In this document: positions 9,177 to 18,062 of the stretch, in pieces
Layout: each line of letters starts with the position of its first letter
Numbering within the stretch: the first letter of the stretch is position 1
NCBI RefSeq assembly: GCF_024721605.1
Contig: NZ_CP102630.1
Coordinates: forward strand, 496,001-560,000
DNA from: Sphingomicrobium flavum
GTDB lineage: Bacteria > Pseudomonadota > Alphaproteobacteria > Sphingomonadales > Sphingomonadaceae
Direction: 5' to 3'
Length of the DNA: 64,000 nucleotides
Made by a program: the position numbers and the translations under genes
The notes under the pieces: generated by a model
Seen by the model: the letters and a program-made list of their open reading frames with translations, nothing else
Told to the model about the DNA's origin: nothing
Database searches by the model: none

Positions 9177-9754
9177 GCGACAAGATCAAACGGCTTGCAG
9201 TCTATTGTGGCTCCAAGCCCGGCGCGGACCCGATTTATGCCGAGGCAGCCAGGGAGCTGGGCACGATGATGGCCCGGCGCGGGATCGAACTGGTCTATGG
9301 TGGCGGCAAATTGGGCCTGATGGGCGTGGTGGCCGATGCGGTGCTGGCCGAAGGTGGCACGGTGATCGGGGTCATCCCGCAGGCGCTGATCGATGTGGAG
9401 GTCGCGCATACCGGCTGTACCGAGCTCCACCCGGTCGACACAATGCATGAGCGCAAGGCCAAATTCACCCAATTGTCGGACGCCTTCGTCTGCCTGCCGG
9501 GCGGAATCGGCACGCTGGACGAATTGTTCGAAGCCTGGACCTGGAATGCGCTGGGCTACCACAACAAGCCCTTCTGCCTGTTGAATGTCGGGGCCTTCTG
9601 GGACGGCCTCGATGGCTTCATGGATACGGTCATGCGGCAGGGCTTCCTGTCCGAGGACCGGCGGGCGCAACTGCTGCTAGCCCATTCGCCCGAAGAGGCG
9701 CTGGAAAAGCTTGACGAAGCCGCTGCAAATCCCTCCGATGGGATGATCTGGTAA
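9173..9754 (+). CDS. LOG-family protein (TIGR00730; nucleoside monophosphate phosphoribohydrolase type)
   Basis: 193 aa with a GTG start at 9173 overlapping the kinase stop by four bases. The family motif PGGIGTLDELFEAWTW is present, with the glycine-rich YGGGKLGLMGVVADAVL loop. Plant and bacterial LOG proteins split cytokinin riboside 5'-monophosphate or related NMPs into base and ribose 5-phosphate. Co-translation with a nucleoside kinase and a NupC transporter downstream makes a nucleoside/nucleotide salvage role likely. Confidence 0.9.
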   Translation: MSDKIKRLAVYCGSKPGADPIYAEAARELGTMMARRGIELVYGGGKLGLMGVVADAVLAEGGTVIGVIPQALIDVEVAHTGCTELHPVDTMHERKAKFTQLSDAFVCLPGGIGTLDELFEAWTWNALGYHNKPFCLLNVGAFWDGLDGFMDTVMRQGFLSEDRRAQLLLAHSPEEALEKLDEAAANPSDGMIW

Positions 9755-9782
9755 ACCGCGTGACACCGGGGAGGGGAACGCA

Positions 9783-11069
9783 ATGCAAATCCTGATGAGC
9801 TTGGCCGGTATCGCGGTCATCCTGTTGCTCGCTTTTCTTCTGTCCACCGACCGCAAGGCGATCCGCCTGCGCGTGGTCGGCGCGGCCTTTGCGCTGCAGG
9901 CCGGCATCGCCGCCCTCGTGCTGGGCACCAGCTGGGGCGCACAGGGCCTCGAATGGATGGCCAATGGCGTCTCCGCTTTGCTCGGTTATTCGGCTGCGGG
10001 TACCCAATTCCTCTTCGGCCCCAATGAGAGCAATCCGCTCGCCAACACCTTTGTCATCGCCGCGCTACCGGTCATCGTCTTCTTCGCAGCACTGATTTCC
10101 ATCCTTTACCATGTCGGCCTGATGCAGAAGATCATCAAATGGGTCGGCGGGGCGCTGCAATGGGTGACCGGCATTTCCAAGGTCGAAAGCCTCGCCAGCG
10201 CGGCCAATATCTTCGTCGGCCAGTCGGAAAGCCCGCTGGTAGTGAAGCCCTATCTCGCCAAGCTGCCGCCTTCCCAGCTCTTCACCATCATGAGCGTCGG
10301 CATGGCTGGCGTCGCGGGCACCATCCTTGCCGCCTATGCGGCGATGGGCATCGATATCGAATTCCTGCTGGCCGCGGCCTTCATGAGCGCGCCGGGCGGC
10401 ATCCTGATGGCCAAAATGATCATGCCCGATCCTGTCGCGGTTGCCGCCGGCGATGCCGACCTGGTCGAGCAGGGGCGCAGCCCCAAGGGCGCTGCTGCTG
10501 GGGCGCTGAACGATCATGCCGACGATATCGACGCGCATGGCGATGAGGAAAAGCCCGCCAACATCATCATGGCCGCCGCCATGGGCGCGCAGACCGGTGT
10601 GAAGCTGGCCGTGGCCGTGGCCGCCATGGTGCTTGCCTTCGTGGCGCTGGTGGCGCTGGCCAACGGCATCCTGGGCGGTGTGGGCGGCCTGTTCGGCTAT
10701 CCCGATCTCACCTTCCAGCAGATCGTCGGCACTGTCTTCCAGCCCATCATGTACCTGATCGGCGTGCCGTGGGAGGAAGCCAATATCGCAGGCGGCCTGT
10801 TCGGCACCAAGGTCGTGCTCAATGAATTCGTCGCCTTCATCGATCTTGGCGCGATGAGCGAATTGTCCGCGCGCACCACTGCCATCGTCACCTTCGCGCT
10901 GTGCGGCTTTGCCAATTTCAGCTCGATCGCGATCCAGATGGCGGTAACGGGCGGCCTCGCTCCCAACCAGCGCCCGACCATCGCGCGGCTTGGCCTGCGC
11001 GCGCTGGCAGCGGGTTCGCTCGCCAATTTGATGAGCGCGGCGCTGGCCGGACTGCTGCTGAGCTTCTAG
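9783..11069 (+). CDS. NupC-family concentrative nucleoside transporter
   Basis: 428 aa integral membrane protein. The concentrative nucleoside transporter signature FVGQSESPLVVKPYLAKL lies near residue 145, and the C-terminal part contains GTKVVLNEFVAF and ALCGFANFSSIAIQ, which line the nucleoside site in this family. It takes up nucleosides with Na+ or H+. A GGGGAGG stretch precedes the start. The loop around residues 220-260 is long, acidic and less conserved. It sits 28 bases after the LOG gene. Confidence 0.92.
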   Translation: MQILMSLAGIAVILLLAFLLSTDRKAIRLRVVGAAFALQAGIAALVLGTSWGAQGLEWMANGVSALLGYSAAGTQFLFGPNESNPLANTFVIAALPVIVFFAALISILYHVGLMQKIIKWVGGALQWVTGISKVESLASAANIFVGQSESPLVVKPYLAKLPPSQLFTIMSVGMAGVAGTILAAYAAMGIDIEFLLAAAFMSAPGGILMAKMIMPDPVAVAAGDADLVEQGRSPKGAAAGALNDHADDIDAHGDEEKPANIIMAAAMGAQTGVKLAVAVAAMVLAFVALVALANGILGGVGGLFGYPDLTFQQIVGTVFQPIMYLIGVPWEEANIAGGLFGTKVVLNEFVAFIDLGAMSELSARTTAIVTFALCGFANFSSIAIQMAVTGGLAPNQRPTIARLGLRALAAGSLANLMSAALAGLLLSF

Positions 11070-11124
11070 ACCTTTTGACCCCGATCAATTGCGCGGCGAC
11101 CGCGCAAGGAGTAAGTGCGCGCAT

Positions 11125-12066
11125 ATGACTACCATCACTTCCGATAATGTCGCCAGCGTCAGCCTGGCCGACGCCGACAAGCCCGGTTTCCACAAGGAAT
11201 TGGGCGACAGCTTTGTCGACTATGGCTTCGCCATCATCCGCGATCACGGCATCCCGCAGGAGCTGATCGATCGCGCCGAAGCCAAGTCGAAGGAATATTT
11301 CGCGCTGCCGCAGGACGTGAAGCGCAAATATGTGCTGGAAGGTAGCGGCGGGGCGCGCGGCATGACGCTGTTCGGCATCGAGACCGCCAAGGGCGCGACC
11401 GCGCATGATCTGAAGGAATTCTACCATGTCGGGCGCGAATTGCCCGAAGGTCATCCCTTCAGCGACGTGATGCTGCCCAATGTTTGGCCTGAGGAAGTGG
11501 AGGGCTTCAAGGAAACCTTCCTTGAGCTTTATGACGCGTTTGACGAGGCGGGCGCCAAGGTGCTGACCGCCATCGCCAAATATCTGGAGATCGATATCGA
11601 CTGGTTCCTCGACAGTGTGCGCGATGGCAATTCGGTCATGCGCTTGTTGCATTATCCGCCGCAGGATGAGCCCACGGGCAACCATATCCGCGCTGGCGCG
11701 CATGAGGATATCAATACCATCACGCTGCTGCTGGGCGCCGAGGAAGCCGGCCTGCAGCTGCAGACCAAGCAGGGCGAATGGCTCGACGTCAGCCCCAAAC
11801 CGGGCGAGCTGGTCATCAATATCGGCGACATGCTGCAGCGCCTGACCAACGGCAAGCTACGCTCCACCAGCCACCGCGTCATCAACCCGGCACCCGACCG
11901 CGCGTCCAAGGCGCGCTATTCCATGCCCTTCTTCCTGCACTTCCGCCCGGATTTTGAAATCGAGGCGCTGGAAAATTGCGTGGCTGAAGGCGAGGAGCCC
12001 AAATGGCCGCCGATCAGCAGCCATGAATACCTGCTGGAACGGCTGAAAGAGATTAAGCTGGCGTAA
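11125..12066 (+). CDS. isopenicillin-N-synthase-like 2-oxoglutarate/Fe(II) oxygenase
   Basis: 313 aa from the ATG at 11125, preceded by AAGGAG at 11106-11111. It has the DIOX_N then 2OG-FeII_Oxy architecture. Iron ligands are His193 and Asp195 (GAHEDINTITLLLG) and His250 (TSHRVINP); Arg264 in RYSMPFF would hold the 2-oxoglutarate carboxylate. Family members oxidise small molecules, including amino acids, hormones and antibiotics precursors, and the substrate cannot be predicted. In alphaproteobacteria this type is a common single-copy housekeeping-like gene. Confidence 0.88.
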   Translation: MTTITSDNVASVSLADADKPGFHKELGDSFVDYGFAIIRDHGIPQELIDRAEAKSKEYFALPQDVKRKYVLEGSGGARGMTLFGIETAKGATAHDLKEFYHVGRELPEGHPFSDVMLPNVWPEEVEGFKETFLELYDAFDEAGAKVLTAIAKYLEIDIDWFLDSVRDGNSVMRLLHYPPQDEPTGNHIRAGAHEDINTITLLLGAEEAGLQLQTKQGEWLDVSPKPGELVINIGDMLQRLTNGKLRSTSHRVINPAPDRASKARYSMPFFLHFRPDFEIEALENCVAEGEEPKWPPISSHEYLLERLKEIKLA

Positions 12067-12074
12067 CTTGCATC

Positions 12075-12599
12075 GTGGAATCCAAAATCACTCATCCCAG
12101 CGATAAAATGGAGATTGTTGCTTGGTCGACGGTGATCGAGGATGACACATCGCTGGTGCTCGTAAAGCTGGGGTTCGGCTACAGCTTCGGTGAAGCTTCT
12201 GGTGATGACTTTGCCGTCCAAATGGCGGATGGCACGCGCTATGATCTTAAAGATCGTGACATTCTTCGATCAGCTCCACTTCAAGCTGAATTCATCTCGA
12301 CAGATAAGCGCCGAGTTTACCGAGTTTCGGTGGCTCAGCCTGAGGCGTTTCGAGTGCTGGACGAGCAAGGCTTGCTGGACTTCTGGCAGAATCGAAAAGA
12401 CGTCAAAATGACTTTCAAGGTTCGCGCGCACGCTTGGAGCCAAGAGAGTTTTTTGGCGTTTCAGAATTATAGCGCAACCGAGCCCGGTATTTTCAGTTTC
12501 GTCATCGCTACACAAGAGTGGTGTCTGGAAATCTTGTCTGGTGAAGAGCCGCTGATTGAGGACATGGGCGAGCCGATTGTTCAGCAAGCGGCAACCTAA
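12075..12599 (+). CDS. hypothetical protein of lower GC content
   Basis: 174 aa from a GTG at 12075, eight bases after the oxygenase stop; an ATG at 12108 is an alternative start. No family is recognised, no signal peptide or membrane helix is visible, and the sequence is mixed alpha/beta in character. Its base composition differs from the neighbours: 24 of the 60 bases from 12241 are G or C, against 37 of 60 in a sample of the preceding gene (from 11701). That suggests recent acquisition. It may be a cargo gene inserted between the oxygenase and cdd. Confidence 0.6.
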   Translation: MESKITHPSDKMEIVAWSTVIEDDTSLVLVKLGFGYSFGEASGDDFAVQMADGTRYDLKDRDILRSAPLQAEFISTDKRRVYRVSVAQPEAFRVLDEQGLLDFWQNRKDVKMTFKVRAHAWSQESFLAFQNYSATEPGIFSFVIATQEWCLEILSGEEPLIEDMGEPIVQQAAT

Positions 12600-12608
12600 T
12601 AAAACTTC

Positions 12609-13052
12609 CTACTCCGCATCCTTCAAATTCGCGGGCCCGAAGCCGTGCGGGATGAGGTTGTGGATGTGGAGGCGTTCGACCTTGCTGCCTTCGCCATTGG
12701 CGGCGAGGATTTCCACATCGCTGCCGCTAAGATGCGCGGCTTCGAGGATGGCCTGGCGGCAGCCGCCGCAGGGGGTGCAGACGGCTTCGCCCTTGAGCGC
12801 GTCGCCTGACCCATCGCCGCCGGCGACCGCGATGCGCTTGACCTTGTCGAGCCCGAAGGCGTGTTGGGCGGCGGTCAGCGCGCTTTGTTCGGCGCACAGG
12901 CCGAGCCGGTAGCAGGCATTTTCGAGGTTGGCGCCGGTCACCATGTCGCCGTCCACGCTTTCGATGGCGCAGCCGACCGAGAAGCCCGAATAAGGGGCAT
13001 AGGCTTTGAGCGCGGCGGCGCGGGCGGCTTCAATGAGGTCTTTATCCGTCAT
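12609..13052 (-). CDS. cdd: cytidine deaminase
   Basis: 147 aa from the ATG at 13052. The zinc site is clear: CAEQSALTAA and PCGGCRQAILE, giving the three Cys ligands and the catalytic Glu of homotetrameric cytidine deaminases; the substrate loop YAPYSGFSVGCAI is also present. It converts (deoxy)cytidine to (deoxy)uridine in pyrimidine salvage, fitting the nucleoside kinase/transporter genes upstream. The frame is open much further upstream, but that is antisense to the 5'-nucleotidase gene. Confidence 0.93.
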   Translation of the reverse strand: MTDKDLIEAARAAALKAYAPYSGFSVGCAIESVDGDMVTGANLENACYRLGLCAEQSALTAAQHAFGLDKVKRIAVAGGDGSGDALKGEAVCTPCGGCRQAILEAAHLSGSDVEILAANGEGSKVERLHIHNLIPHGFGPANLKDAE

Positions 13053-13098
13053 GAAGAAGACTTTAAGCAGCGCTAGCCGCCCAAGCAAAGGAGATAAT

Positions 13099-14832
13099 AT
13101 GCGCCCCATCGCCCCCATGACGCTTGCCCTGATGCTGGCCGCCTGTGCCGCGACCCCGCCCGTGGATGTCGCGCCCGCCGCGCCGCAGAGGAGCGAAGTG
13201 CAATTGCTGGCGATCAATGATTTCCATGGGCGGCTCGAACAGTCGGGCGACGTGGTCGAGGTGATGTTGGCCGATGGCGGATCGGTGCGCGTGCCGGTGG
13301 GCGGCGCGGCGCGGCTGGCCGGCGCGCTCAAGACATTGCGAACCGAGCGGAGCGTGACGGTGGCGGCGGGCGACCTGATCGGGGCCACGCCCATCGCCTC
13401 GGCGCTGTTCCTCGATGAGCCGACAATCCAGGCGCTGGACCTGATGGGGCTGGAATTTTCCGCGCTCGGCAATCATGAATTTGACAAGGGCATTGGCGAG
13501 TTGCGGCGCATCACCGACGGCGGGTGCGAGCAATATACGCTGACCACGCCCTGCGCCCTCGATGGCAGCTTCGAGGGAGCGGACTTTACCTATATGGCCG
13601 CCAACGTCTTCACCGCCGACGGACGCAACCTGCTGCCCGATGCGGTGATCAAGGATTTCGGCGATGTTCAGATTGGCATTATCGGCCTGCCGCTGAAGGA
13701 AACGCCCGAGCTGGTCGCCCCCAACCTGGTCGATGGCCTGACCTTTGCCGACGAAGCCGACAGTGCCAACGCACTGGTTCCGCGCCTTCAGGCGGAAGGA
13801 GCGGACGCAATCGTCCTGCTGATCCACCAGGGCGGACGGATGACGGGCTATTTCGATGACCCTACCTGTCCGGGGCTCGACGGCGACGTGCTGCCGATCC
13901 TGGAGCGGCTGGATCCCGCCATTTCGGTGGTCATATCGGGCCATACCCATTGGTCCTATCGCTGCGAAATGCCGATGCCGAATGGGGAGGGGACGCGGCT
14001 CCTGACCAGCGCGGGGCGCTATGGCGGGATGCTGACCGATGTGCGCCTGACCTTCGAAGGCGACCGGCTGGTGGCCAAGCAGGCGGCCAAGGTGGTGGTG
14101 CAGGGTGAAGCCCTGACCGACCGTGATGGCAATCTCGTCACCCCGTCCGACAAGCTTCCGATCTTCGATCCCGATCCCCAGGTGGCATCGCTGGTCGCGC
14201 GAACCGTCGCTGCGGCAGCGCCGATGGCGGACCGCATCGTCGGCACCTTGTCCGGAATCGCGCCCGATCATCCCAATGACCTTGAAAGCCCAGCGGGTAA
14301 CCTGATTGCCGATGCCCAGCTGGCGGCAACCGCAGCGCCCGACAAGGGCAACGCCCAGATCGCCTTCATCAATGGCGGCGGGGTGCGCACGGCGCTAGTT
14401 CCCGCGGCCAATGACCAAGTCAGCTATGCACAGATTTTTGCCATGCAGCCCTTTGGCAATACGCTGATGACGGTGACGCTGACCGGCGAACAATTGAAAC
14501 GTCTGCTGGAGCAGCAGTTCGTCAGCGCGGAAGGTGAGGATAAGGAATTTCACCTGATGCCTTCGCAAGGCTTCCAGTTTGCCTATGACCTCAATCGTCC
14601 TGCCGGTGACCGGGTGGTGTGGATGAAGCTCAATGGCACGGATATAGACCCCACCGCTGACTATCGCATCACCGCCAACAATTTCATTGCCAATGGCGGC
14701 GATGGCTATACCGTCTTGAAAGAAGGCCGCGACCGCACGGGGGCCGGGCTCGATCTGGATGCCGTGATGTTGTGGCTGGCCGATGGTCGCGATCCGCCCG
14801 CAGTGGGGCGCATCGTCAATCTCACGGAGTGA
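13099..14832 (+). CDS. 5'-nucleotidase / metallophosphoesterase lipoprotein
   Basis: 577 aa from the ATG at 13099 with AAAGGAG eight bases ahead. A lipobox (LMLAAC) follows a short signal peptide. The N-terminal metallophosphoesterase domain shows NDFHGRLE, GNHEFDKGIGEL and GHTHW; the C-terminal 5'-nucleotidase domain shows NPxG-like GNLIADAQL and FINGGGVRT. It should act in the periplasm or at the cell surface, releasing nucleosides from nucleotides. It is divergent from cdd, with only 46 bases between the starts, so the two promoters must be adjacent. Confidence 0.9.
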   Translation: MRPIAPMTLALMLAACAATPPVDVAPAAPQRSEVQLLAINDFHGRLEQSGDVVEVMLADGGSVRVPVGGAARLAGALKTLRTERSVTVAAGDLIGATPIASALFLDEPTIQALDLMGLEFSALGNHEFDKGIGELRRITDGGCEQYTLTTPCALDGSFEGADFTYMAANVFTADGRNLLPDAVIKDFGDVQIGIIGLPLKETPELVAPNLVDGLTFADEADSANALVPRLQAEGADAIVLLIHQGGRMTGYFDDPTCPGLDGDVLPILERLDPAISVVISGHTHWSYRCEMPMPNGEGTRLLTSAGRYGGMLTDVRLTFEGDRLVAKQAAKVVVQGEALTDRDGNLVTPSDKLPIFDPDPQVASLVARTVAAAAPMADRIVGTLSGIAPDHPNDLESPAGNLIADAQLAATAAPDKGNAQIAFINGGGVRTALVPAANDQVSYAQIFAMQPFGNTLMTVTLTGEQLKRLLEQQFVSAEGEDKEFHLMPSQGFQFAYDLNRPAGDRVVWMKLNGTDIDPTADYRITANNFIANGGDGYTVLKEGRDRTGAGLDLDAVMLWLADGRDPPAVGRIVNLTE

Positions 14833-14834
14833 AT

Positions 14835-15269
14835 ATGCGTAATTTTCTGATCGCCCTTTGTGCCCTTGGCCTCACCGCGCCTGTCATGGCGCAGGAAGAA
14901 GCCGTCACCGTCTATGTGCCCGAAACCGCGATCGCTGCGGCCAAGGACCAGAAGGATGGGGTTGGCGGGCTGTTCGTCATGACGGTGGAAAGCGTCGCCA
15001 AGGCGGGCAAGACGCTCTACCTCAACAGCCATGACGATTATCGCGATCGCGGCAATCTTTCCATCGCGGTCAACATGGACATTTATGACCAGTTGCGCCG
15101 CAGCGTCGGCGGCGATCCCGAAGTCATCCTGGAAGGCAAGCGCATCCGCGTGGCGGGCGTCGCCAAGGCCACGCCGATCAAGCGGCGCGGCCGGAGCGAC
15201 GACCAGGTCAGCTATTATCAGACGCGCGTCTATGTCTATGACGCGCGCCAGATCGAGGTCATCGACTAG
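14835..15269 (+). CDS. small secreted protein of unknown function
   Basis: 144 aa from the ATG at 14835, two bases after the nucleotidase stop. A signal peptide is cleaved after PVMAQ or nearby. The mature part (TVYVPETAIA, LYLNSHDDYRDRGNLSIAV, GKRIRVAGVAKATP) looks beta-rich and might be an OB-like fold, but I do not recognise a family. Tight spacing implies an operon with the nucleotidase. Its stop codon is shared head to head with that of amn (CTAG at 15266-15269). Confidence 0.7.
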   Translation: MRNFLIALCALGLTAPVMAQEEAVTVYVPETAIAAAKDQKDGVGGLFVMTVESVAKAGKTLYLNSHDDYRDRGNLSIAVNMDIYDQLRRSVGGDPEVILEGKRIRVAGVAKATPIKRRGRSDDQVSYYQTRVYVYDARQIEVID

Positions 15270-16714
15270 CGCAGCGGCGGTTCGTCGAAGCTGCGCAGCT
15301 TGCGGCTGTGCAGGCTGTCGCCTTCGTGACGCAATATTTCCAGCGTTTCGATGCCGATCCTGAGATGCTGCGAAATCGCCCGCTCGTAAAAGCTGTTGGC
15401 CTGGCCCGGCAGTTTCAATTCGCCATGCAGCGGCTTGTCCGACACGCATAGGAGCGTGCCGTAGGGGACGCGGAAGCGATAGCCCTGCGCCGCGATGGTG
15501 GCCGATTCCATGTCCACACCGATGGCGCGGCTTTGGTTGAAGCGCTCGGCGGAGATGGTGTAGCGCAGCTCCCAGTTGCGATCGTCGGTAGTGACGACGG
15601 TGCCGGTGCGCAGCCGCTTTTTCAGCTCGCTATCCTTCTCGCCCGTCACGCCCAGCGCGGCCCGGAACATGGCGGTCTGCACTTCGGCGATGGCGGGGAT
15701 GGGGATTTCGGTCGGCAGCACATCATCCAGCACATGATCATCGCGAAGATAGGCATGGGCCAGCACATAGTCGCCAATGGTCTGGCTGGGGCGCAGGCCC
15801 CCGCAATGGCCGATCATCAGCCATGCCTCGGGCCGCAGCACCGCTATATGATCGCAGATCGTCTTGGCGTTGGAAGGGCCGACGCCGATATTGACGAGCG
15901 TGATGCCCAGATGATCGTCCGCCATCAGGTGGTAAGCGGGCATCTGGTGACGCCGCCAGGTGCCGGCCGCGATCTGCGCCTCGGCATCTTCCAGCTGGCT
16001 CCTGTCATAGACGCCACCAGGGACCGAAAAGCCGGTGAAGCGGCTGCCGGGCTTGCGGATTTCATCGATGGCGAGGCGCACGAACTCGTCGACATAGCGG
16101 ACATAGTTGGTGAACAGCACGAAGCGCTGGAAATGGTCGGGCGAGGTGCCTGAATAATGTTTGAGGCGCGCCAGGCTGAAATCGGTGCGCGGGCCGTCGA
16201 ACAACGCCAGCGGACGGTTGGGGTTGAGGCTTAAATCCCAGACGCCATCGGCCACTTCATCGCCGATATGGACCAGTTCGGTTGAAGGCAGCCAGCGCGA
16301 CAGTTCCGCCGTGCTGGTGCCTTCCAGCTCCAGATTGCCGTCGAGGACATAGGGATAAGGAATTTCGCTGGCCGAGCGCACGACCTTGATGTCGAGATCA
16401 TAGTCGCGCAGCAGATGCTCGAGCTGTTCGCGCAGATAGCCTCGGAAGAGAGCGGGGCGCGCGATCGAGCTGGTGTAGAGCCCTGGCTGGTTCAGCCGTG
16501 CAAAGGCGCGGGCAGGGGTGGGGGCAGCACCTTCGGGCGCAAACAATATCTGCAATTCGGGATAAGCAAAGATGCCGTCCTGGCGATCTTCGCGGCTCGG
16601 CCTGGTGCCGTCCTTGGCAAAGGCGGTCAGCGCATTCCGGAGGTTGTTGGTGCTGGTTTCGTAAATGGCCTCGAGTTCATCAAGGAGGCCCTCAATCTTT
16701 TCTGCATTCGTCAT
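15266..16714 (-). CDS. amn: AMP nucleosidase
   Basis: 482 aa. The N-terminal AMP nucleosidase domain is followed by a C-terminal phosphorylase-like domain with NIGVGPSNAKTICDHIAVL, MIGHCGGLRPSQ and VDMESATIAAQGYRFRVPYG. The enzyme splits AMP into adenine and ribose 5-phosphate, adjusting purine nucleotide levels. It fits the nearby nucleotidase, kinase, LOG and cytidine deaminase genes. Its stop overlaps that of the convergent secreted-protein gene. No strong Shine-Dalgarno sequence is seen before the ATG. Confidence 0.95.
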   Translation of the reverse strand: MTNAEKIEGLLDELEAIYETSTNNLRNALTAFAKDGTRPSREDRQDGIFAYPELQILFAPEGAAPTPARAFARLNQPGLYTSSIARPALFRGYLREQLEHLLRDYDLDIKVVRSASEIPYPYVLDGNLELEGTSTAELSRWLPSTELVHIGDEVADGVWDLSLNPNRPLALFDGPRTDFSLARLKHYSGTSPDHFQRFVLFTNYVRYVDEFVRLAIDEIRKPGSRFTGFSVPGGVYDRSQLEDAEAQIAAGTWRRHQMPAYHLMADDHLGITLVNIGVGPSNAKTICDHIAVLRPEAWLMIGHCGGLRPSQTIGDYVLAHAYLRDDHVLDDVLPTEIPIPAIAEVQTAMFRAALGVTGEKDSELKKRLRTGTVVTTDDRNWELRYTISAERFNQSRAIGVDMESATIAAQGYRFRVPYGTLLCVSDKPLHGELKLPGQANSFYERAISQHLRIGIETLEILRHEGDSLHSRKLRSFDEPPLR

Positions 16715-16769
16715 GCCGGGGCGCTGTGACGGAGAATTGTGGCATTTTCAAGTATTGCATGTGCGAAAC

Positions 16770-16797
16770 AAAAAAGGGCGACCCTTGCGGGCCGCCC
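16770..16797 (-). terminator. intrinsic terminator of rplM-rpsI
   Basis: Read on the minus strand, a 9-bp GC-rich stem (16776-16784 with 16789-16797, one G-T pair) closes a GCAA tetraloop and is followed by six T (16770-16775). It lies 65 bases past the rpsI stop. A second hairpin, 8 bp with a 3-base loop (16835-16853), sits just after the stop codon. Confidence 0.92.
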
Positions 16798-16861
16798 TGA
16801 TTTTTGTGCTCGCTGGCTCTCGCCTGACCGGCTCGCCTGTCCTCCGGACAGGCTCCCAAGA

Positions 16862-17431
16862 TCAGCGCTTCGAGAACTGGAAGCTGCGGCGGGCCTTCGC
16901 CTTGCCGTACTTCTTACGCTCGACCACGCGGCTGTCGCGGGTGAGGAAGCCGGCACGCTTGACCGTCGTGCGCAGCGCCGGCTCGTAGCGGGTCAGCGCC
17001 TGGGCGATGCCGTGCAGCACCGCGCCGGCCTGGCCCGAAAGGCCGCCGCCCTTGACGGTGGCGATCACGTCATACTGGCCGGCGCGATCGGTGATGCCGA
17101 AAGGCTGGTTGATGACGAGACGCTGCGTCGGACGCGCGAAATAGACGGCCTGGTCGCGGCCATTGATGGTGATCTTGCCCGAACCGGGCTTGAGCCAGAC
17201 GCGGGCAACCGCATCCTTACGACGGCCGGTGGCATAAGCGCGGCCATACTGGTCGAGCTCCTGCTCGCGTAGCGGGGCTTCTTCGACCACCGGGGTGTCG
17301 ATCACGGTGTCGCCGGCTTCGGCGGCATCGGCTTCGGCTGCGACCGGGGTTTCGGTCTTGGCTTCACCGGCTTCCGCTTCGGTCTGGTTCGTGAGGTCGC
17401 CGAGGTCGGCGAGGGACTTCTTGTCGGCCAT
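16862..17431 (-). CDS. rpsI: 30S ribosomal protein S9
   Basis: 189 aa; the core S9 domain starts near residue 63 ([18 protein letters not shown]) and ends in the strictly conserved [11 protein letters not shown] tail that contacts P-site tRNA. The first ~58 residues are an acidic, Ala/Glu/Thr-rich extension absent from E. coli S9 (about 130 aa) but common in sphingomonads. The ATG overlaps the rplM stop by one base (17431), the usual rplM-rpsI order. A strong terminator follows. Confidence 0.97.
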   Translation of the reverse strand: MADKKSLADLGDLTNQTEAEAGEAKTETPVAAEADAAEAGDTVIDTPVVEEAPLREQELDQYGRAYATGRRKDAVARVWLKPGSGKITINGRDQAVYFARPTQRLVINQPFGITDRAGQYDVIATVKGGGLSGQAGAVLHGIAQALTRYEPALRTTVKRAGFLTRDSRVVERKKYGKAKARRSFQFSKR

Positions 17432-17910
17432 TATGCGCCCACCTTGTTCTTGCGGTTCATGGAAGCGACGTCGAGGACCTGCGGGTCCTGGCCGCCATGC
17501 GGATGTTCGGTGCCGACATAAAGGTGCAGATTCTTCATCACGGCGCGGCCGAGGGGGCCGCGGGGCACCATGTTCTTGACGGCCTTTTCCAGCACATGGT
17601 GCGGGTTCTTGCCTTCAAGGATCCGCTTGGGATTGGTTTCCTTGATGCCACCGGCATAGCCGGTGTGCTTGTAATAGGTCTTGGTTTCCACCTTGTTGGA
17701 GGTGAAACGCACCTTGTCGGCATTGATGACGACGACATGGTCGCCATTGTCGACGTGCGGCGTGAAGCTGGCTTTATGCTTGCCGCGGATAAGGTTGGCG
17801 ATGATTACCGCAACGCGGCCAACCACCAGATTTTCGGCATCGATCAGATGCCACTTCTTTTCGACCTCATGCGGCTTGGCCGGCTTGGTCTGTTTCATCA
17901 GCGCCTTCAT
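17431..17910 (-). CDS. rplM: 50S ribosomal protein L13
   Basis: 159 aa. L13 marks include [35 protein letters not shown] and [24 protein letters not shown] ribosome binding site lies 7 bases before the ATG on the minus strand. It is the first gene of the rplM-rpsI operon and is transcribed from the promoter at 17975-18003. The C-terminal segment ([12 protein letters not shown]) is standard for the family. Confidence 0.97.
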   Translation of the reverse strand: MKALMKQTKPAKPHEVEKKWHLIDAENLVVGRVAVIIANLIRGKHKASFTPHVDNGDHVVVINADKVRFTSNKVETKTYYKHTGYAGGIKETNPKRILEGKNPHHVLEKAVKNMVPRGPLGRAVMKNLHLYVGTEHPHGGQDPQVLDVASMNRKNKVGA

Positions 17911-17974
17911 GGCCTGATCTCCTATGCGTCAAAAATGAATGGAGCGCCGCCCACAGGCCGCGCCGTCGGGGGCG

Positions 17975-18003
17975 CTATTGGCGGGGAAGGGTGAAGAAGT
18001 CAA
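17975..18003 (-). promoter_or_regulatory. candidate rplM-rpsI promoter
   Basis: On the minus strand, TTGACT (17998-18003) and CAATAG (17975-17980) are separated by exactly 17 bases, giving a plausible housekeeping sigma promoter about 65 bases ahead of rplM. The -35 box matches consensus in five of six positions; the -10 is weaker. A short palindrome, GGTATCATAATACC (18027-18040), lies just upstream and is of unknown meaning. Confidence 0.6.
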
Positions 18004-18062
18004 GCAAATGCGGGGGGTTGCTGACGGGTATCATAATACCGGCACAGCGAAAGGTCGCGCGA

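Noticed and set aside
18027-18040. GGTATCATAATACC palindrome upstream of rplM as an operator.
   Set aside because: Short, and no matching regulator or second copy known; noted only as a sequence feature.
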